Shown in pieces: positions 18,239-25,568 of a DNA stretch of 64,000 nt; within the stretch, counting starts at the first letter, position 1, and each line of letters opens with the position of its first letter. Source of the DNA: Afipia carboxidovorans OM5 (GTDB taxonomy: Bacteria; Pseudomonadota; Alphaproteobacteria; Rhizobiales; Xanthobacteraceae); the NCBI RefSeq assembly GCF_000218565.1, contig NC_015684.1, positions 744,001 through 808,000 of the forward strand, given 5' to 3'. Below the pieces are notes generated by a model that saw only the letters and a program-made list of their open reading frames with translations, ran no database searches and was not told where the DNA came from. The position numbers and the translations under genes were made by a program.

Positions 18239-18263
18239 GGAACTGCAGCCGCGTTTCCCGGTT
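18239..18263 (+). promoter_or_regulatory. Near-consensus sigma-EcfG promoter (GGAAC-N16-GGTT)
   Basis: GGAAC at 18239-18243 and GGTT at 18260-18263 are separated by 16 bases. Only the first base of the -10 element departs from CGTT. The 38-codon ORF starts at 18272, so a start point 6-8 bases after the -10 would coincide with its ATG. Confidence 0.4.
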
Positions 18264-18271
18264 TGATAGTC

Positions 18272-18388
18272 ATGCGTTTGAAGCTTCACAGGAAATCAGT
18301 GGATTACGGCGACCTTCTGCTCGCCGCGGTGCTGTTTGGCCTGTTCATCGTTGTGCTCGGGCTGATGATAACGACAACGATCCGGTGA
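18272..18388 (+). CDS. Putative 38-residue single-span membrane protein
   Basis: ATG to TGA encodes a basic N-terminus (MRLKLHRKSVDYGD) followed by one strongly hydrophobic helix (about residues 15-33, LLLAAVLFGLFIVVLGLMI) and a TTTIR tail. No Shine-Dalgarno precedes it, but a near-consensus EcfG promoter ends 8 bases before the ATG, which would fit a leaderless message. It lies in the otherwise empty gap upstream of the stress kinase gene. No family is recognised and the coding call rests on the basic-hydrophobic pattern only. Confidence 0.35.
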   Translation: MRLKLHRKSVDYGDLLLAAVLFGLFIVVLGLMITTTIR

Positions 18389-18823
18389 TTTTCTCCGCAG
18401 ACCCTGTCCGGTGGCGTCGAAAGACGGTCGTCGTCTGTGAAGGCCCTCAATCGGGGCAGGCTTAAAGCGGTGCGATCGTCTTGAGATTGGAACCATTTTG
18501 ATTTGAAAGGTTTAATCCGCCTAGGCCTGATGGGATCGTCCGGCCGGACTCAGGCAGTGTCTTGCTGCTTTCTGAGGGATTGATGACGTCGCCCCGGTGC
18601 CAGGTCGCCTGCACGGAAGGTTGGCGAAAGTTTTTCCCGTCAGAATGTCCGAACCGGAAATGAGTGGAGTTTTGAAGTTGGTGTTTGCGTCCTTTCGAAG
18701 TGCCTTTTCCCTACGATCCCGGCTTCTGTTTTCCGTCCCGTTCCTTGTCCCGTTCCTTGGCTGAAGGAGGCGCGGCGAGTTGAGACACCTTCCTGACAAT
18801 TCATTTTGCGAGAGTCGATAAGC
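18389..18823. other. Intergenic region upstream of the sensor kinase
   Basis: No convincing gene is seen. GGAAC at 18489-18493 is followed 15 bases later by GGTT (18509-18512), a weaker EcfG-like promoter about 310 bases before the kinase start. The remaining sequence could be a long leader or contain a short RNA; nothing specific supports either. Confidence 0.4.
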
Positions 18824-20464
18824 GTGCTTCGGGTCGGATTTTTTATCGGTCTCATCGCTGTTATCGGAGTGCTGGTCTCGGGGCTGGTGTCCTATCGCAT
18901 CTATGAGCAGGAGAGCGTTATCGATCGCACGGCGCTCGTCCGCGAGATCGATGCCCATGCAAGCCTGGTTCAGGAGCGCCTCAGCGAGCGCGAGGTTCTG
19001 GCACGGGTCTCCGCCGGCGTGTTTCGTCCTTCCACCGCGATCTCGGCCCGCGCGCTGCAGCCGCTGCGCTCGTCGATCTATGTGCTGAAAACCGATTTCG
19101 TCATGACGGGCTGGATTGCGCGGCTGTTGCCGTCCGACTTTGCGGCCGCCGAAGCTGAACTCAAAAGCGCGGACTTCCAGAATCCGCAAATCCGATCGTT
19201 CGACGACGCGCCGATTGCACCTGCTGTGGCGGCGAAAGGTGTCGACGTTCTGATGGATGTCGAGCCGCAGGATGCGACGACCATGAGCCAGCCGGGCCGG
19301 GCCTACGATCAGGACCCGGTGATCGGGCCGATGCTGGCGAAGGCGGCAGCGACAGGCGCGCCGACGGCATCCGATCCGTTACGGCTGTTGCCGCCCGATC
19401 GGCCGCTCGGCATCGTGCTGGCGGTGCCGGTGATGCGGGAGGAGACGAACTCTCTTCTCGGCTTTGTCGCGACGTCTTACCGGCTGTCGCTGATGCTCAG
19501 CAATGACGATCTGTCGTTGTTTGCGGTGGCGTTGCGTGACCCGCGTTCCGCATCCACTGAACTCGCGCTCGAAGGCGGCGAGATTGTCAGCACTGCAGCG
19601 CGCTCGGATGACGATCTGGTCACGGCGCGCAATGTCTCGTTCGGGGGGCGGGACTGGACGCTGGACTACTATGCCAAGACCGATACGACGCAGCGCGCGC
19701 AAAATCTGGCGCTGGTCGCGGGCCTGATCGGCCTCGCGGTAACGGCCGTGCTGTGTTCGCTGTTCGGCTATGTGTCCTACAACAACGTCCGCTTGAGCCG
19801 CGAGATCGAGGCCCGCATCGGCTTCGAACGTCGATTGACGGCCGTGATCGATGAACTCAACCATCGCGTCAAAAACATCCTGGCCGTGATCCAGTCGATC
19901 GTCACGCGAACGCTCCGCCACGGCACCGATATCGATATCGCCCGCGAGCTTCTGATTGGCCGCATCCATGCGATGTCGAACGTGGTGACGCTGTTGAGCG
20001 ACAGCCAGTGGCAGGGCGTGAAGCTGAAGGGCCTGTTCGATTCACGGGCGATCCCGCATGGCGATCGCATTGCGCTCGATGGCCCCGATATTACGGTGTC
20101 GGCGCGTGCGGCGCAGAGCCTGTCATTGCTGTTCTTTGAGTTGGCGTCGCATTCCGACGAAGGTCTCTCGCTGGTCGGCAAGCATCCTCATATCGTCGCG
20201 AACTGGACCGTCACCGGTGAGGGGCAGGAGGCAGTGTTCAAATTCCATTGGGAAGAGTTCAACACCAGCATCGCGACCCGCCGCCCCGAGAGCGATTTCG
20301 GCATCGTGCTGCTCGACCGTGTCGCGCCCGAAGCGCTCGGCGGTACCTCGAAGCGCTACTTCACCGACGTCAGCTATGTCTATGAATTGACCGCGCCGAT
20401 GGTGACGGTCGTCGATGAGAACGAAAAGAGCCGCACCAGCTATATCGTACGTGCCACGCGCTAG
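18824..20464 (+). CDS. Membrane sensor histidine kinase, CHASE plus HisKA_2/HWE type, degenerate ATPase domain
   Basis: The 546-residue protein has membrane helix 1 at about 4-26, a periplasmic CHASE-like domain (about 35-285), helix 2 at about 295-320 and a dimerisation/phosphoacceptor segment ELNHRVKNILAVIQS of HisKA_2/HWE type. In the ATPase domain the expected N-box (family form HELATNAxKxG) reads FELASHSDEG: the invariant Asn is missing, and the G-boxes are not recognisable beyond DFGIVLL. Position beside ecfG-nepR-phyR suggests it sets PhyR phosphorylation, like the PhyP/PhyK kinases, but possibly as a phosphatase or pseudokinase. GTG at 18824 was chosen as start; a TTG lies 6 codons upstream. 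Confidence 0.82.
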   Translation: MLRVGFFIGLIAVIGVLVSGLVSYRIYEQESVIDRTALVREIDAHASLVQERLSEREVLARVSAGVFRPSTAISARALQPLRSSIYVLKTDFVMTGWIARLLPSDFAAAEAELKSADFQNPQIRSFDDAPIAPAVAAKGVDVLMDVEPQDATTMSQPGRAYDQDPVIGPMLAKAAATGAPTASDPLRLLPPDRPLGIVLAVPVMREETNSLLGFVATSYRLSLMLSNDDLSLFAVALRDPRSASTELALEGGEIVSTAARSDDDLVTARNVSFGGRDWTLDYYAKTDTTQRAQNLALVAGLIGLAVTAVLCSLFGYVSYNNVRLSREIEARIGFERRLTAVIDELNHRVKNILAVIQSIVTRTLRHGTDIDIARELLIGRIHAMSNVVTLLSDSQWQGVKLKGLFDSRAIPHGDRIALDGPDITVSARAAQSLSLLFFELASHSDEGLSLVGKHPHIVANWTVTGEGQEAVFKFHWEEFNTSIATRRPESDFGIVLLDRVAPEALGGTSKRYFTDVSYVYELTAPMVTVVDENEKSRTSYIVRATR

Positions 20465-20474
20465 ATACGATTGA

Positions 20475-20558
20475 TTAGTTCAATCCGCCGAATGCCCAGA
20501 TCAGAAAAAGAACGGGCAGCGGGATGCCAAGTAGCCATAGCAACAGATAGCGGCCCAT
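20475..20558 (-). CDS. 27-residue hydrophobic membrane peptide, downstream of ecfG
   Basis: ATG to TAA encodes MGRYLLLWLL, then GIPLPVLFLIWAFGGLN, which is a single transmembrane helix with a central Pro pair and aromatic ends. GGAAAAG lies 3-9 bases before the ATG. It starts 39 bases after the ecfG stop on the same strand and so is probably the third gene of a nepR-ecfG-peptide operon. It converges on the sensor kinase gene, whose stop is 10 bases away. No named family is assigned. Confidence 0.65.
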   Translation of the reverse strand: MGRYLLLWLLGIPLPVLFLIWAFGGLN

Positions 20559-20597
20559 CGCTTTTCCGATTCGTGTTTAGGTAAAGGGTGGCAGCGG

Positions 20598-21146
20598 TCA
20601 GTTGCCGCTGCCACCGATAACGGCTCGCACCGTGCTGTCGGGGCCGAAGTCTTCGGTGCCGTCGACATAGAGCATGGCGCTGAGCTTCGAGCGCGCGCGG
20701 TTGACGCGGCTCTTGATGGTGCCGACTGCGCATCCGCAGATCGCCGCCGCATCCTCGTAGGAGAAGCCGGAGGCGCCGACGAGGATCAGAGCCTCGCGCT
20801 GGTCCTGCGGCAGCTTTTCCAGCGCGGCGCGGAATTCCTCGAACTCAAGGTGCGAACTCTGCGTCGGCTGCGACTTCAGCGTCTTGGAGTAGCTGCCCTC
20901 GGCATCCTCCACCTCGCGCCGCCGTTTGCGATAGTCGGAGCGAAACAGGTTGCGCAGGATCGTGAACAGCCAGGCCGGCAAATTCGAGCCGGGCTGGAAT
21001 GAATCGATGTTGGCGAGAGCGCGCAGCAGCGTCTCCTGCACGAGGTCGTCGGCGCGGTCGCTCTTTCCGCTCAGCGAAATAGCGAAGGCGCGGAGACTCG
21101 GCACAGCAGCCAGAATTTCATCGCGTAGGGCGTTTGTGAGAGGCAT
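20598..21146 (-). CDS. ecfG: ECF sigma factor EcfG (general stress response)
   Basis: The 182-residue sigma factor has sigma-2 (about 10-80, with DDLVQETLLRAL) and sigma-4 (about 115-165, with GFSYEDAAAICGCAVGTIKSRVNRAR) and no extra C-terminal domain. EcfG sigmas direct RNA polymerase to GGAAC-N16/17-CGTT promoters and are held by NepR until phospho-PhyR binds NepR. The ATG overlaps the nepR stop (TGATG), and GGAGGGAG inside nepR supplies a ribosome-binding site; a GTG one codon upstream is an alternative start. Confidence 0.95.
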   Translation of the reverse strand: MPLTNALRDEILAAVPSLRAFAISLSGKSDRADDLVQETLLRALANIDSFQPGSNLPAWLFTILRNLFRSDYRKRRREVEDAEGSYSKTLKSQPTQSSHLEFEEFRAALEKLPQDQREALILVGASGFSYEDAAAICGCAVGTIKSRVNRARSKLSAMLYVDGTEDFGPDSTVRAVIGGSGN

Positions 21147-21367
21147 CACTCCCTCCCAGCACTGTTTTGCGGCAGGCCCTCCATGTCGGCCGGCGGGCCT
21201 TCCCCGGCATCCAGCTTTCGGATCAACTCGGCGAAACGATCCGGCACGCCTTGTTTGACGACGTCGTCATACATCGCGCGAAGTTGATGGCCGATCCGGG
21301 CTTGAATTTCGGAATTGAGGCCACCTTTAGGGGCTGACCTGGGGGAAAGCGGCTTGGGGTCTTTCAT
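21146..21367 (-). CDS. nepR: Anti-sigma factor NepR
   Basis: The 73-residue protein contains the NepR core IGHQLRAMYDDVVKQGVPDRFAELIRKLD, two helices that clamp EcfG and are captured by phospho-PhyR. ATG at 21367 is proposed as start because its first bases overlap the stop of an 8-codon leader ORF (ATGA) that has an excellent Shine-Dalgarno; an in-frame ATG at 21379 would add four residues. nepR and ecfG overlap, so anti-sigma and sigma are made in a coupled way. Before the core the protein is short and Pro/Ser-rich. Confidence 0.9.
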   Translation of the reverse strand: MKDPKPLSPRSAPKGGLNSEIQARIGHQLRAMYDDVVKQGVPDRFAELIRKLDAGEGPPADMEGLPQNSAGRE

Positions 21368-21390
21368 GGTTGAATCCATGCTGTCGCCAT
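21364..21390 (-). CDS. 8-codon leader ORF upstream of and overlapping nepR
   Basis: The ORF encodes MATAWIQP and stop. AAGGAG lies 7 bases before its ATG, the best Shine-Dalgarno in the nepR leader. Its TGA shares bases with the ATG at 21367 (ATGA) in another frame, an arrangement typical of translational coupling. The alternative is that the same Shine-Dalgarno serves the nepR ATG at 21379 with an over-long spacing of 18 bases. Confidence 0.4.
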   Translation of the reverse strand: MATAWIQP

Positions 21391-21456
21391 TGGTTAACTC
21401 CTTAAGGGAGAATGCTTTTTCAGCCAGCCGGGTCCCTTGCGGGGCCATTCTCACAA

Positions 21457-21499
21457 AACGTAATGCGTTTCCCGAGAGAAAGTTCCGACGCGAGGGAAC
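21457..21499. promoter_or_regulatory. nepR/phyR divergent control region with two outward GGAAC elements
   Basis: GTTCC at 21482-21486 (GGAAC on the minus strand) and GGAAC at 21495-21499 (plus strand) form a back-to-back pair within AGTTCC/GGAACT. For nepR the minus-strand element is followed by CATT after 16 bases or CGTT after 21; neither is exact. No matching -10 is seen for phyR on the plus strand. Autoregulation by EcfG is typical of this locus, but the promoter assignment here is tentative. Confidence 0.4.
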
Positions 21500-21598
21500 T
21501 TTAATCGGGGTTGGGGGTAGATAGGGACGTGGCTTCGGGCACATAGTCCCGATCAGCCTGCGACCATGATGTCGAGATTTGATTCAAATGGAGGGGGT

Positions 21599-22402
21599 AT
21601 GTCCCGTTCTCAGCTTGTTGCTGAACATTTGCCCCTGTTGCGCCGCTACGCGCGTGCGCTGACAGGAAGCCAGGCGTCCGGCGATTCATATGTCGGTGCG
21701 ATGCTGGAAGCTTTATTGCAGGATCCCTCTTTGCTGGATGAAAGTCGTGGCCCGCGGGTCGGGTTATTCCGGCTTTTCACCCGCATCTGGAATTCGGTGG
21801 CGCTGAACGAAGAAGGCGAGCCGATGCCGCAGGCGGCGTCCGAGCGGCGCCTCTCCAACATCACGCCGCCGGCACGGCAGGCGTTTTTGTTGCTGTCGCT
21901 GGAAGGCTTCTCGGAAGAAGAGGTTGCTTTCATTCTGGAAACGAGCGTGACGGAAGTTCGCGCGCTGGCCGATACAGCGGGCCGCGAGCTCGCTGCGGAA
22001 ATCGCAACGGATGTTCTCATCATCGAGGATGAGACCTTCATTGCGATGGATCTCGAAAGCCTCGTGAAGAATCTCGGCCACAACGTCATCGGCGTTGCGC
22101 GCACCCATAGCGATGCGCTGGCGCTCGCGAAGTCGAAACAGCCGGGGCTTATTCTCGCGGACATTCAGCTTGCCGATGGCAGCTCTGGGCTTGATGCGGT
22201 GAACGAACTGCTGCGCACCTTCGAGGTGCCGGTGGTGTTCATCACGGCTTACCCCGAACGCTTCCTGACCGGTGAGCGGCCGGAGCCGGCGTTCCTGATC
22301 TCGAAGCCGTTCCAGCCGGCAATGGTGTCGGCGGTGGCGAGCCAGGCGCTGTTCTTCCAGCGGAATTCGCGAAACCGCTATCCGCGCACGACAGTCGCTT
22401 GA
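21599..22402 (+). CDS. phyR: Response regulator PhyR (sigma-factor mimic)
   Basis: The 267-residue protein has an N-terminal sigma-like domain (about 1-140, mimicking sigma-2 and sigma-4 of EcfG, with FSEEEVAFIL) and a C-terminal receiver domain (about 145-260). The receiver has acidic EDE (IIEDETF), phospho-acceptor Asp in LILADIQ, Thr in VVFITAYP and Lys in LISKPF. When phosphorylated it sequesters NepR and frees EcfG. The start at 21599 has GGAGGGGG directly upstream; an earlier in-frame ATG would add 11 unlike residues. It diverges from nepR-ecfG and ends in a strong terminator. Confidence 0.96.
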   Translation: MSRSQLVAEHLPLLRRYARALTGSQASGDSYVGAMLEALLQDPSLLDESRGPRVGLFRLFTRIWNSVALNEEGEPMPQAASERRLSNITPPARQAFLLLSLEGFSEEEVAFILETSVTEVRALADTAGRELAAEIATDVLIIEDETFIAMDLESLVKNLGHNVIGVARTHSDALALAKSKQPGLILADIQLADGSSGLDAVNELLRTFEVPVVFITAYPERFLTGERPEPAFLISKPFQPAMVSAVASQALFFQRNSRNRYPRTTVA

Positions 22403-22431
22403 AATCTCAAGCGAAAACCTGATTTCACGGA

Positions 22432-22456
22432 AAGCCCTGCTTAGCAGGGCTTTTTT
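22432..22456 (+). terminator. Rho-independent terminator of phyR
   Basis: A 9-base perfect stem (AAGCCCTGC/GCAGGGCTT) with a 3-base loop is followed by six T residues, 30 bases after the phyR stop. Confidence 0.92.
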
Positions 22457-22603
22457 GTGTCATTTCGATTCCCCGCCGAGTTAGCACGGCTTTTTCATGG
22501 CTGCCGGCTTTGGCGCGTTTGCGGCGGGCCAGATAGGGCGGGGATTGCGCCAGACGGATAGCAGCCTGCGCCAAAAAGCCTATCCCCGGTCCGTCACGCC
22601 GCA

Positions 22604-22628
22604 GGAACGAAGCCTTCCGGGAATCGTT
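22604..22628 (+). promoter_or_regulatory. Exact sigma-EcfG promoter (GGAAC-N16-CGTT) for the secreted protein at 22674
   Basis: GGAAC at 22604-22608 and CGTT at 22625-22628 have a 16-base spacer. The downstream ATG lies 46 bases after the -10. This matches the consensus established for EcfG-type sigma factors, and phyR is the preceding gene. Confidence 0.75.
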
Positions 22629-22673
22629 GTTCGAGGCATCGCACGTCGATGCAGGTAGAGAGCGACGACGTCC

Positions 22674-23108
22674 ATGATCCAGTTGGCTTCAGGAATTTTA
22701 GGTGCGGCTGCAGCGGCGCTCGCGTTCAGCACCATGCCCCTCGATCTTTCCGCAAGAAGCAATCTGCAGGCGGCGAGCCTGCAGGTGCAACCTCAAGCTC
22801 AATCCGAAGCGCAATCCAAGGCACCTCTCGTGATGCCGCAGGTGACGCGCGCGGCGAAAGGCGATCGCCTGGCATCGCCGAGCGTGATCGGCGAGATGGG
22901 CCATGTCACGCTTTCGGTCGGACTGCCGGGTTCTGCCGACAGTTCCGTGGTGATGCGTATCGTGTTGCCGAAGACGGGCACCAGCGAGAAAGCGCAAGAG
23001 CCGAAGGAACGCGCATCTTCGAGCAAGAAGCGCGTGGCCTGCGAGCCTGCGGTGAGCGTGCTGGCGCCTGCGGCGAAACTGATGCAGCCCGCGCGCTGCG
23101 TGACCTGA
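22674..23108 (+). CDS. Small secreted/periplasmic protein of unknown function, probable EcfG target
   Basis: The 144-residue protein has an N-terminal hydrophobic segment (MIQLASGILGAAAAALAFS) resembling a signal peptide or anchor, a Gln/Ala-rich stretch (about 35-50) and a conserved-looking centre (TRAAKGDRL, about 60-68). The C-terminal half has two Cys (VACEP and ARCVT) that could pair in the periplasm. No domain is recognised. An exact EcfG promoter precedes it and a strong terminator follows, so it is a monocistronic stress-regulated gene. Confidence 0.7.
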   Translation: MIQLASGILGAAAAALAFSTMPLDLSARSNLQAASLQVQPQAQSEAQSKAPLVMPQVTRAAKGDRLASPSVIGEMGHVTLSVGLPGSADSSVVMRIVLPKTGTSEKAQEPKERASSSKKRVACEPAVSVLAPAAKLMQPARCVT

Positions 23109-23140
23109 TCGTTTGCCGACGTGGGTGAGCGACACGATAT

Positions 23141-23180
23141 AAAACGCGCCTGATTTCAAGTCAGGCGCGTTTTATTTTTA
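23141..23180 (+). terminator. Rho-independent terminator
   Basis: A 13-base perfect stem (AAAACGCGCCTGA/TCAGGCGCGTTTT) with a 7-base loop is followed by TTTTATTTTTA. It lies 33 bases after the secreted-protein stop and, being A/T symmetric, may also serve the minus-strand membrane-protein gene. Confidence 0.9.
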
Positions 23181-23207
23181 GCGATGCGATATGTCAGAAA
23201 CGACACG

Positions 23208-23627
23208 TTACTCTTTCGCGGATGAGCGCTTTGCCATCAGGCCGAGTGCGATGCCGCCGATCGCCAGAAGCGGCACCAGCCGCTTGATGCCGACCACACG
23301 CACCGCCTGCAACGCGGCCGCGACCACGATCGGATCGCTGAGCGCCGTCTGTAATGACGATTTCGCCGCTTCCACCGGCTTCCGCTTGATCGCACGCTTG
23401 CGCATTTCGTAACAGATCGCCGCGAGCGCCGCGCAGACGAAGAACACCGCCGCGCCGGCAAGGCAGGCATACATCGCGCCATGCCGCTCCAGCACGAAAA
23501 TGAAGGCGGCGGCGCAGAGAAAACCGGTGGTGATGAAAAGACAGACGGCGGCGGCAACGGCGAGCGAGGTGAGGCGCGCCATGGTGCCGGCGCTCTCCTT
23601 CAGGTCGTCAACGAACTTGTCGAGCAT
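23208..23627 (-). CDS. Small integral membrane protein of unknown function
   Basis: The 139-residue protein has a short amphipathic N-terminus (LDKFVDDLKESAGTMA), two adjacent membrane helices (about 18-40 and 50-72), a basic cytoplasmic loop (MRKRAIKRKPVE) and a third hydrophobic segment near 115-132. The arrangement recalls the phage-holin-like/DUF1469 membrane proteins, but a family cannot be fixed by eye. It lies 95 bases downstream of the DUF883 gene on the same strand and may share its EcfG-type promoter. Confidence 0.7.
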   Translation of the reverse strand: MLDKFVDDLKESAGTMARLTSLAVAAAVCLFITTGFLCAAAFIFVLERHGAMYACLAGAAVFFVCAALAAICYEMRKRAIKRKPVEAAKSSLQTALSDPIVVAAALQAVRVVGIKRLVPLLAIGGIALGLMAKRSSAKE

Positions 23628-23722
23628 GAATGGCCTCGGGGGACTGCACTGGAATCAACGAAAAGATCGGGTCAACGAAAAGAGGCGGCCGCGATGGCGC
23701 CCGCCTCGAAAGGGAATGCGCG

Positions 23723-24058
23723 TCAGCGCCGCCACGTCACGCCGATCAGAAAGCCGAGGCCGAGCGCGAGCCCGAGTGCTGCGATCGGGCGTTCGGTGAT
23801 CGCTTCTTCCAGCGTTTCTTCCATCGACCTCGCGGCCTCCTGCGCCATGTCGAGCGCCGCGCTGCCTTGCTCGGCGGCGTCCGAGACCGCGGCATCGACC
23901 TGCGCGCGGGCCTTGCGATAGCCGCGCCGGGCGCCCGCCTGGGCGGTGCCTGCAAGCGTGTTCAGCGTGTCGCTGAGTTGTTTGGTGAGGTTTGAAACGT
24001 CTTTCTTGACGGCTTCAAAATCTTTCTGGAGGCGGTCGAAATTGGCTTGGTCGGTCAT
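23723..24058 (-). CDS. DUF883 (ElaB/YqjD-like) membrane-anchored protein, probable EcfG target
   Basis: The 111-residue protein has a long helical, heptad-like region (about 5-85) and a single C-terminal anchor with the DUF883 signature ERPIAALGLALGLGFLIGVTWRR. The E. coli relatives YqjD and ElaB are stationary-phase proteins that tether ribosomes at the membrane. An exact EcfG promoter lies about 80 bases upstream, so stress control is likely here through PhyR-EcfG. Confidence 0.88.
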   Translation of the reverse strand: MTDQANFDRLQKDFEAVKKDVSNLTKQLSDTLNTLAGTAQAGARRGYRKARAQVDAAVSDAAEQGSAALDMAQEAARSMEETLEEAITERPIAALGLALGLGFLIGVTWRR

Positions 24059-24137
24059 GTGATTGTTTTCCCGTTACCGTCGGTACGCGCGACGTTTTTT
24101 GAAATGCTCCAGGCGGAGCGGGGCCGTGTGCTGCACA

Positions 24138-24163
24138 AACGCAGGGTGGCTGCGGAAGGTTCC
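24138..24163 (-). promoter_or_regulatory. Exact sigma-EcfG promoter (GGAAC-N17-CGTT) for the DUF883 gene
   Basis: On the minus strand GGAAC spans 24163-24159 and CGTT spans 24141-24138 with a 17-base spacer. The DUF883 start codon is 80 bases downstream. The site lies wholly in the gap between two genes. Confidence 0.75.
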
Positions 24164-24186
24164 CGATGCGCCATCGGGGAAAACCC

Positions 24187-25284
24187 TCAATCCGGCGGCA
24201 ACGATTGCTCGCGTTCGGGGAGCATATGCTCCTTGATAATCAGTCCCACGATCAGTAGCGGCGACGACAGAAACGCGCCCATGGGTCCCCATAGCCAGGT
24301 CCAGAACGCAAGCGCGAGAAACACGGCCAGCGCGTTCAGCGCGAGCCTGCGCCCGATGATGGCCGGCGTGACGAAGTGGCCTTCGACGAAAGCGAAAGCC
24401 GCGAATGCGAGCGGCGCGACCAGCGCGCCGGAGAGCGTTGGCGCGGCGACGATGCCGACGCCGAGCAAAACCACGAACATCAGGATCGGGCCGATGATCG
24501 GAATGAAGTTCAGCGTCGCGGCGAGCGCACCGAGACCTGCCGGGTTCGGGGTACCCGCGAGCGCGCAGGCGAGGCCCGTTGCGATGCCGAGGCCCGCGTT
24601 GATCACGGTGACGGTGAGCAGGTAGCCGCCGAGCTTGGTTTCGATGGCGTTGAGAATCCGCAGTGTCCGCAGCCGGGAGTCGCGGTCCTGAAAGTTCATC
24701 ACCAGCGCGCGCCGCAGGTCCGGCCAGCTTGCGATGAACAGAACGAGCACCGCAAAGAACAGCAGGATTTCGGTGAAGGTCGGTGACAGGAATTCGATGG
24801 TGGGCTGCACCCACGCCACCTTTGGAAACTGGAACGGCTGCTCCGCGCCTTCGGGCGATCCGAGCAGCACCTGCAATTGCTGCCAGATCGCGAGCGGACG
24901 ATCGAACACGTGCAGCTTGTTCTTCAGGATCGGCCCCAGTTCGGGGAGCTTGTCGAACCATTCGACCACCGGCACGGAAATCAATCCGATGATGAAGACG
25001 AATGCGATCCAGGTTAGCACCACGATCAGCGCGGCCGATACCGGGCGCGGAATCCGCAATGCCTCGAGGCGCTTCGCCGCGGGCGAGAGCATGGTGCCGA
25101 GAATGACGGCGGTGACGACGGGCAGGAAAAATCCGCGCGCCACATACAGCACCGCGACGATGGACAGAACGAGCAGCGCGACGAGGCAGAAGGTAACGAT
25201 CTCCGCGCGCTGAATGATGGGAGGAGAAGCGGCTTCGCTTTCCGGAACGGCCTCGCCTGCGGCTTCGATCGCATGCTCACGCAT
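24187..25284 (-). CDS. AI-2E family transporter (PerM-like)
   Basis: The 365-residue polytopic protein has about seven or eight membrane helices: a pair near 30-75, one near 85-105, then a cluster from about 165 to 345. The C-terminal half holds the family motif region around LNFIPIIGPIL and GFVEGHFVTPAIIGRRLALNAL (read here as FVEGHFVTPAIIG). The family includes exporters of autoinducer-2 and Na+/H+ antiporters, so the substrate is open. An exact EcfG promoter lies 140 bases upstream. Confidence 0.88.
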   Translation of the reverse strand: MREHAIEAAGEAVPESEAASPPIIQRAEIVTFCLVALLVLSIVAVLYVARGFFLPVVTAVILGTMLSPAAKRLEALRIPRPVSAALIVVLTWIAFVFIIGLISVPVVEWFDKLPELGPILKNKLHVFDRPLAIWQQLQVLLGSPEGAEQPFQFPKVAWVQPTIEFLSPTFTEILLFFAVLVLFIASWPDLRRALVMNFQDRDSRLRTLRILNAIETKLGGYLLTVTVINAGLGIATGLACALAGTPNPAGLGALAATLNFIPIIGPILMFVVLLGVGIVAAPTLSGALVAPLAFAAFAFVEGHFVTPAIIGRRLALNALAVFLALAFWTWLWGPMGAFLSSPLLIVGLIIKEHMLPEREQSLPPD

Positions 25285-25423
25285 CGGCGGTCCGTTCGCT
25301 CCACATCCGGTGAGGGCCTTTCGCTTCGACTGCCTGCAAGGCGTGCCACCTCATCGATGGGCAACAGCTCTCATCTCCGGCGACATTGCCGGTGACAGAA
25401 AAAGCCGCACTCGCGGGCGTGAT

Positions 25424-25449
25424 AACGGCGCGCGGGGCGGGATGGTTCC
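25424..25449 (-). promoter_or_regulatory. Exact sigma-EcfG promoter (GGAAC-N17-CGTT) for the AI-2E family transporter
   Basis: On the minus strand GGAAC spans 25449-25445 and CGTT spans 25427-25424, with a 17-base spacer. The transporter start codon is 140 bases downstream, which would make a long leader. A weaker plus-strand match (GGAAC at 25506 with CATT after 17 bases) lies just upstream of the L,D-transpeptidase gene. Confidence 0.65.
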
Positions 25450-25568
25450 GTGGCTTGCGCATGCGCGCGGAGTCGGCGCGTGAGGCCATCACCTATATGG
25501 GTTAAGGAACCACAGGGCCCATCCGCGCATTGGCTTCCCGCTCCCGCCTCGGGGGCGTGGAGGCGGCC

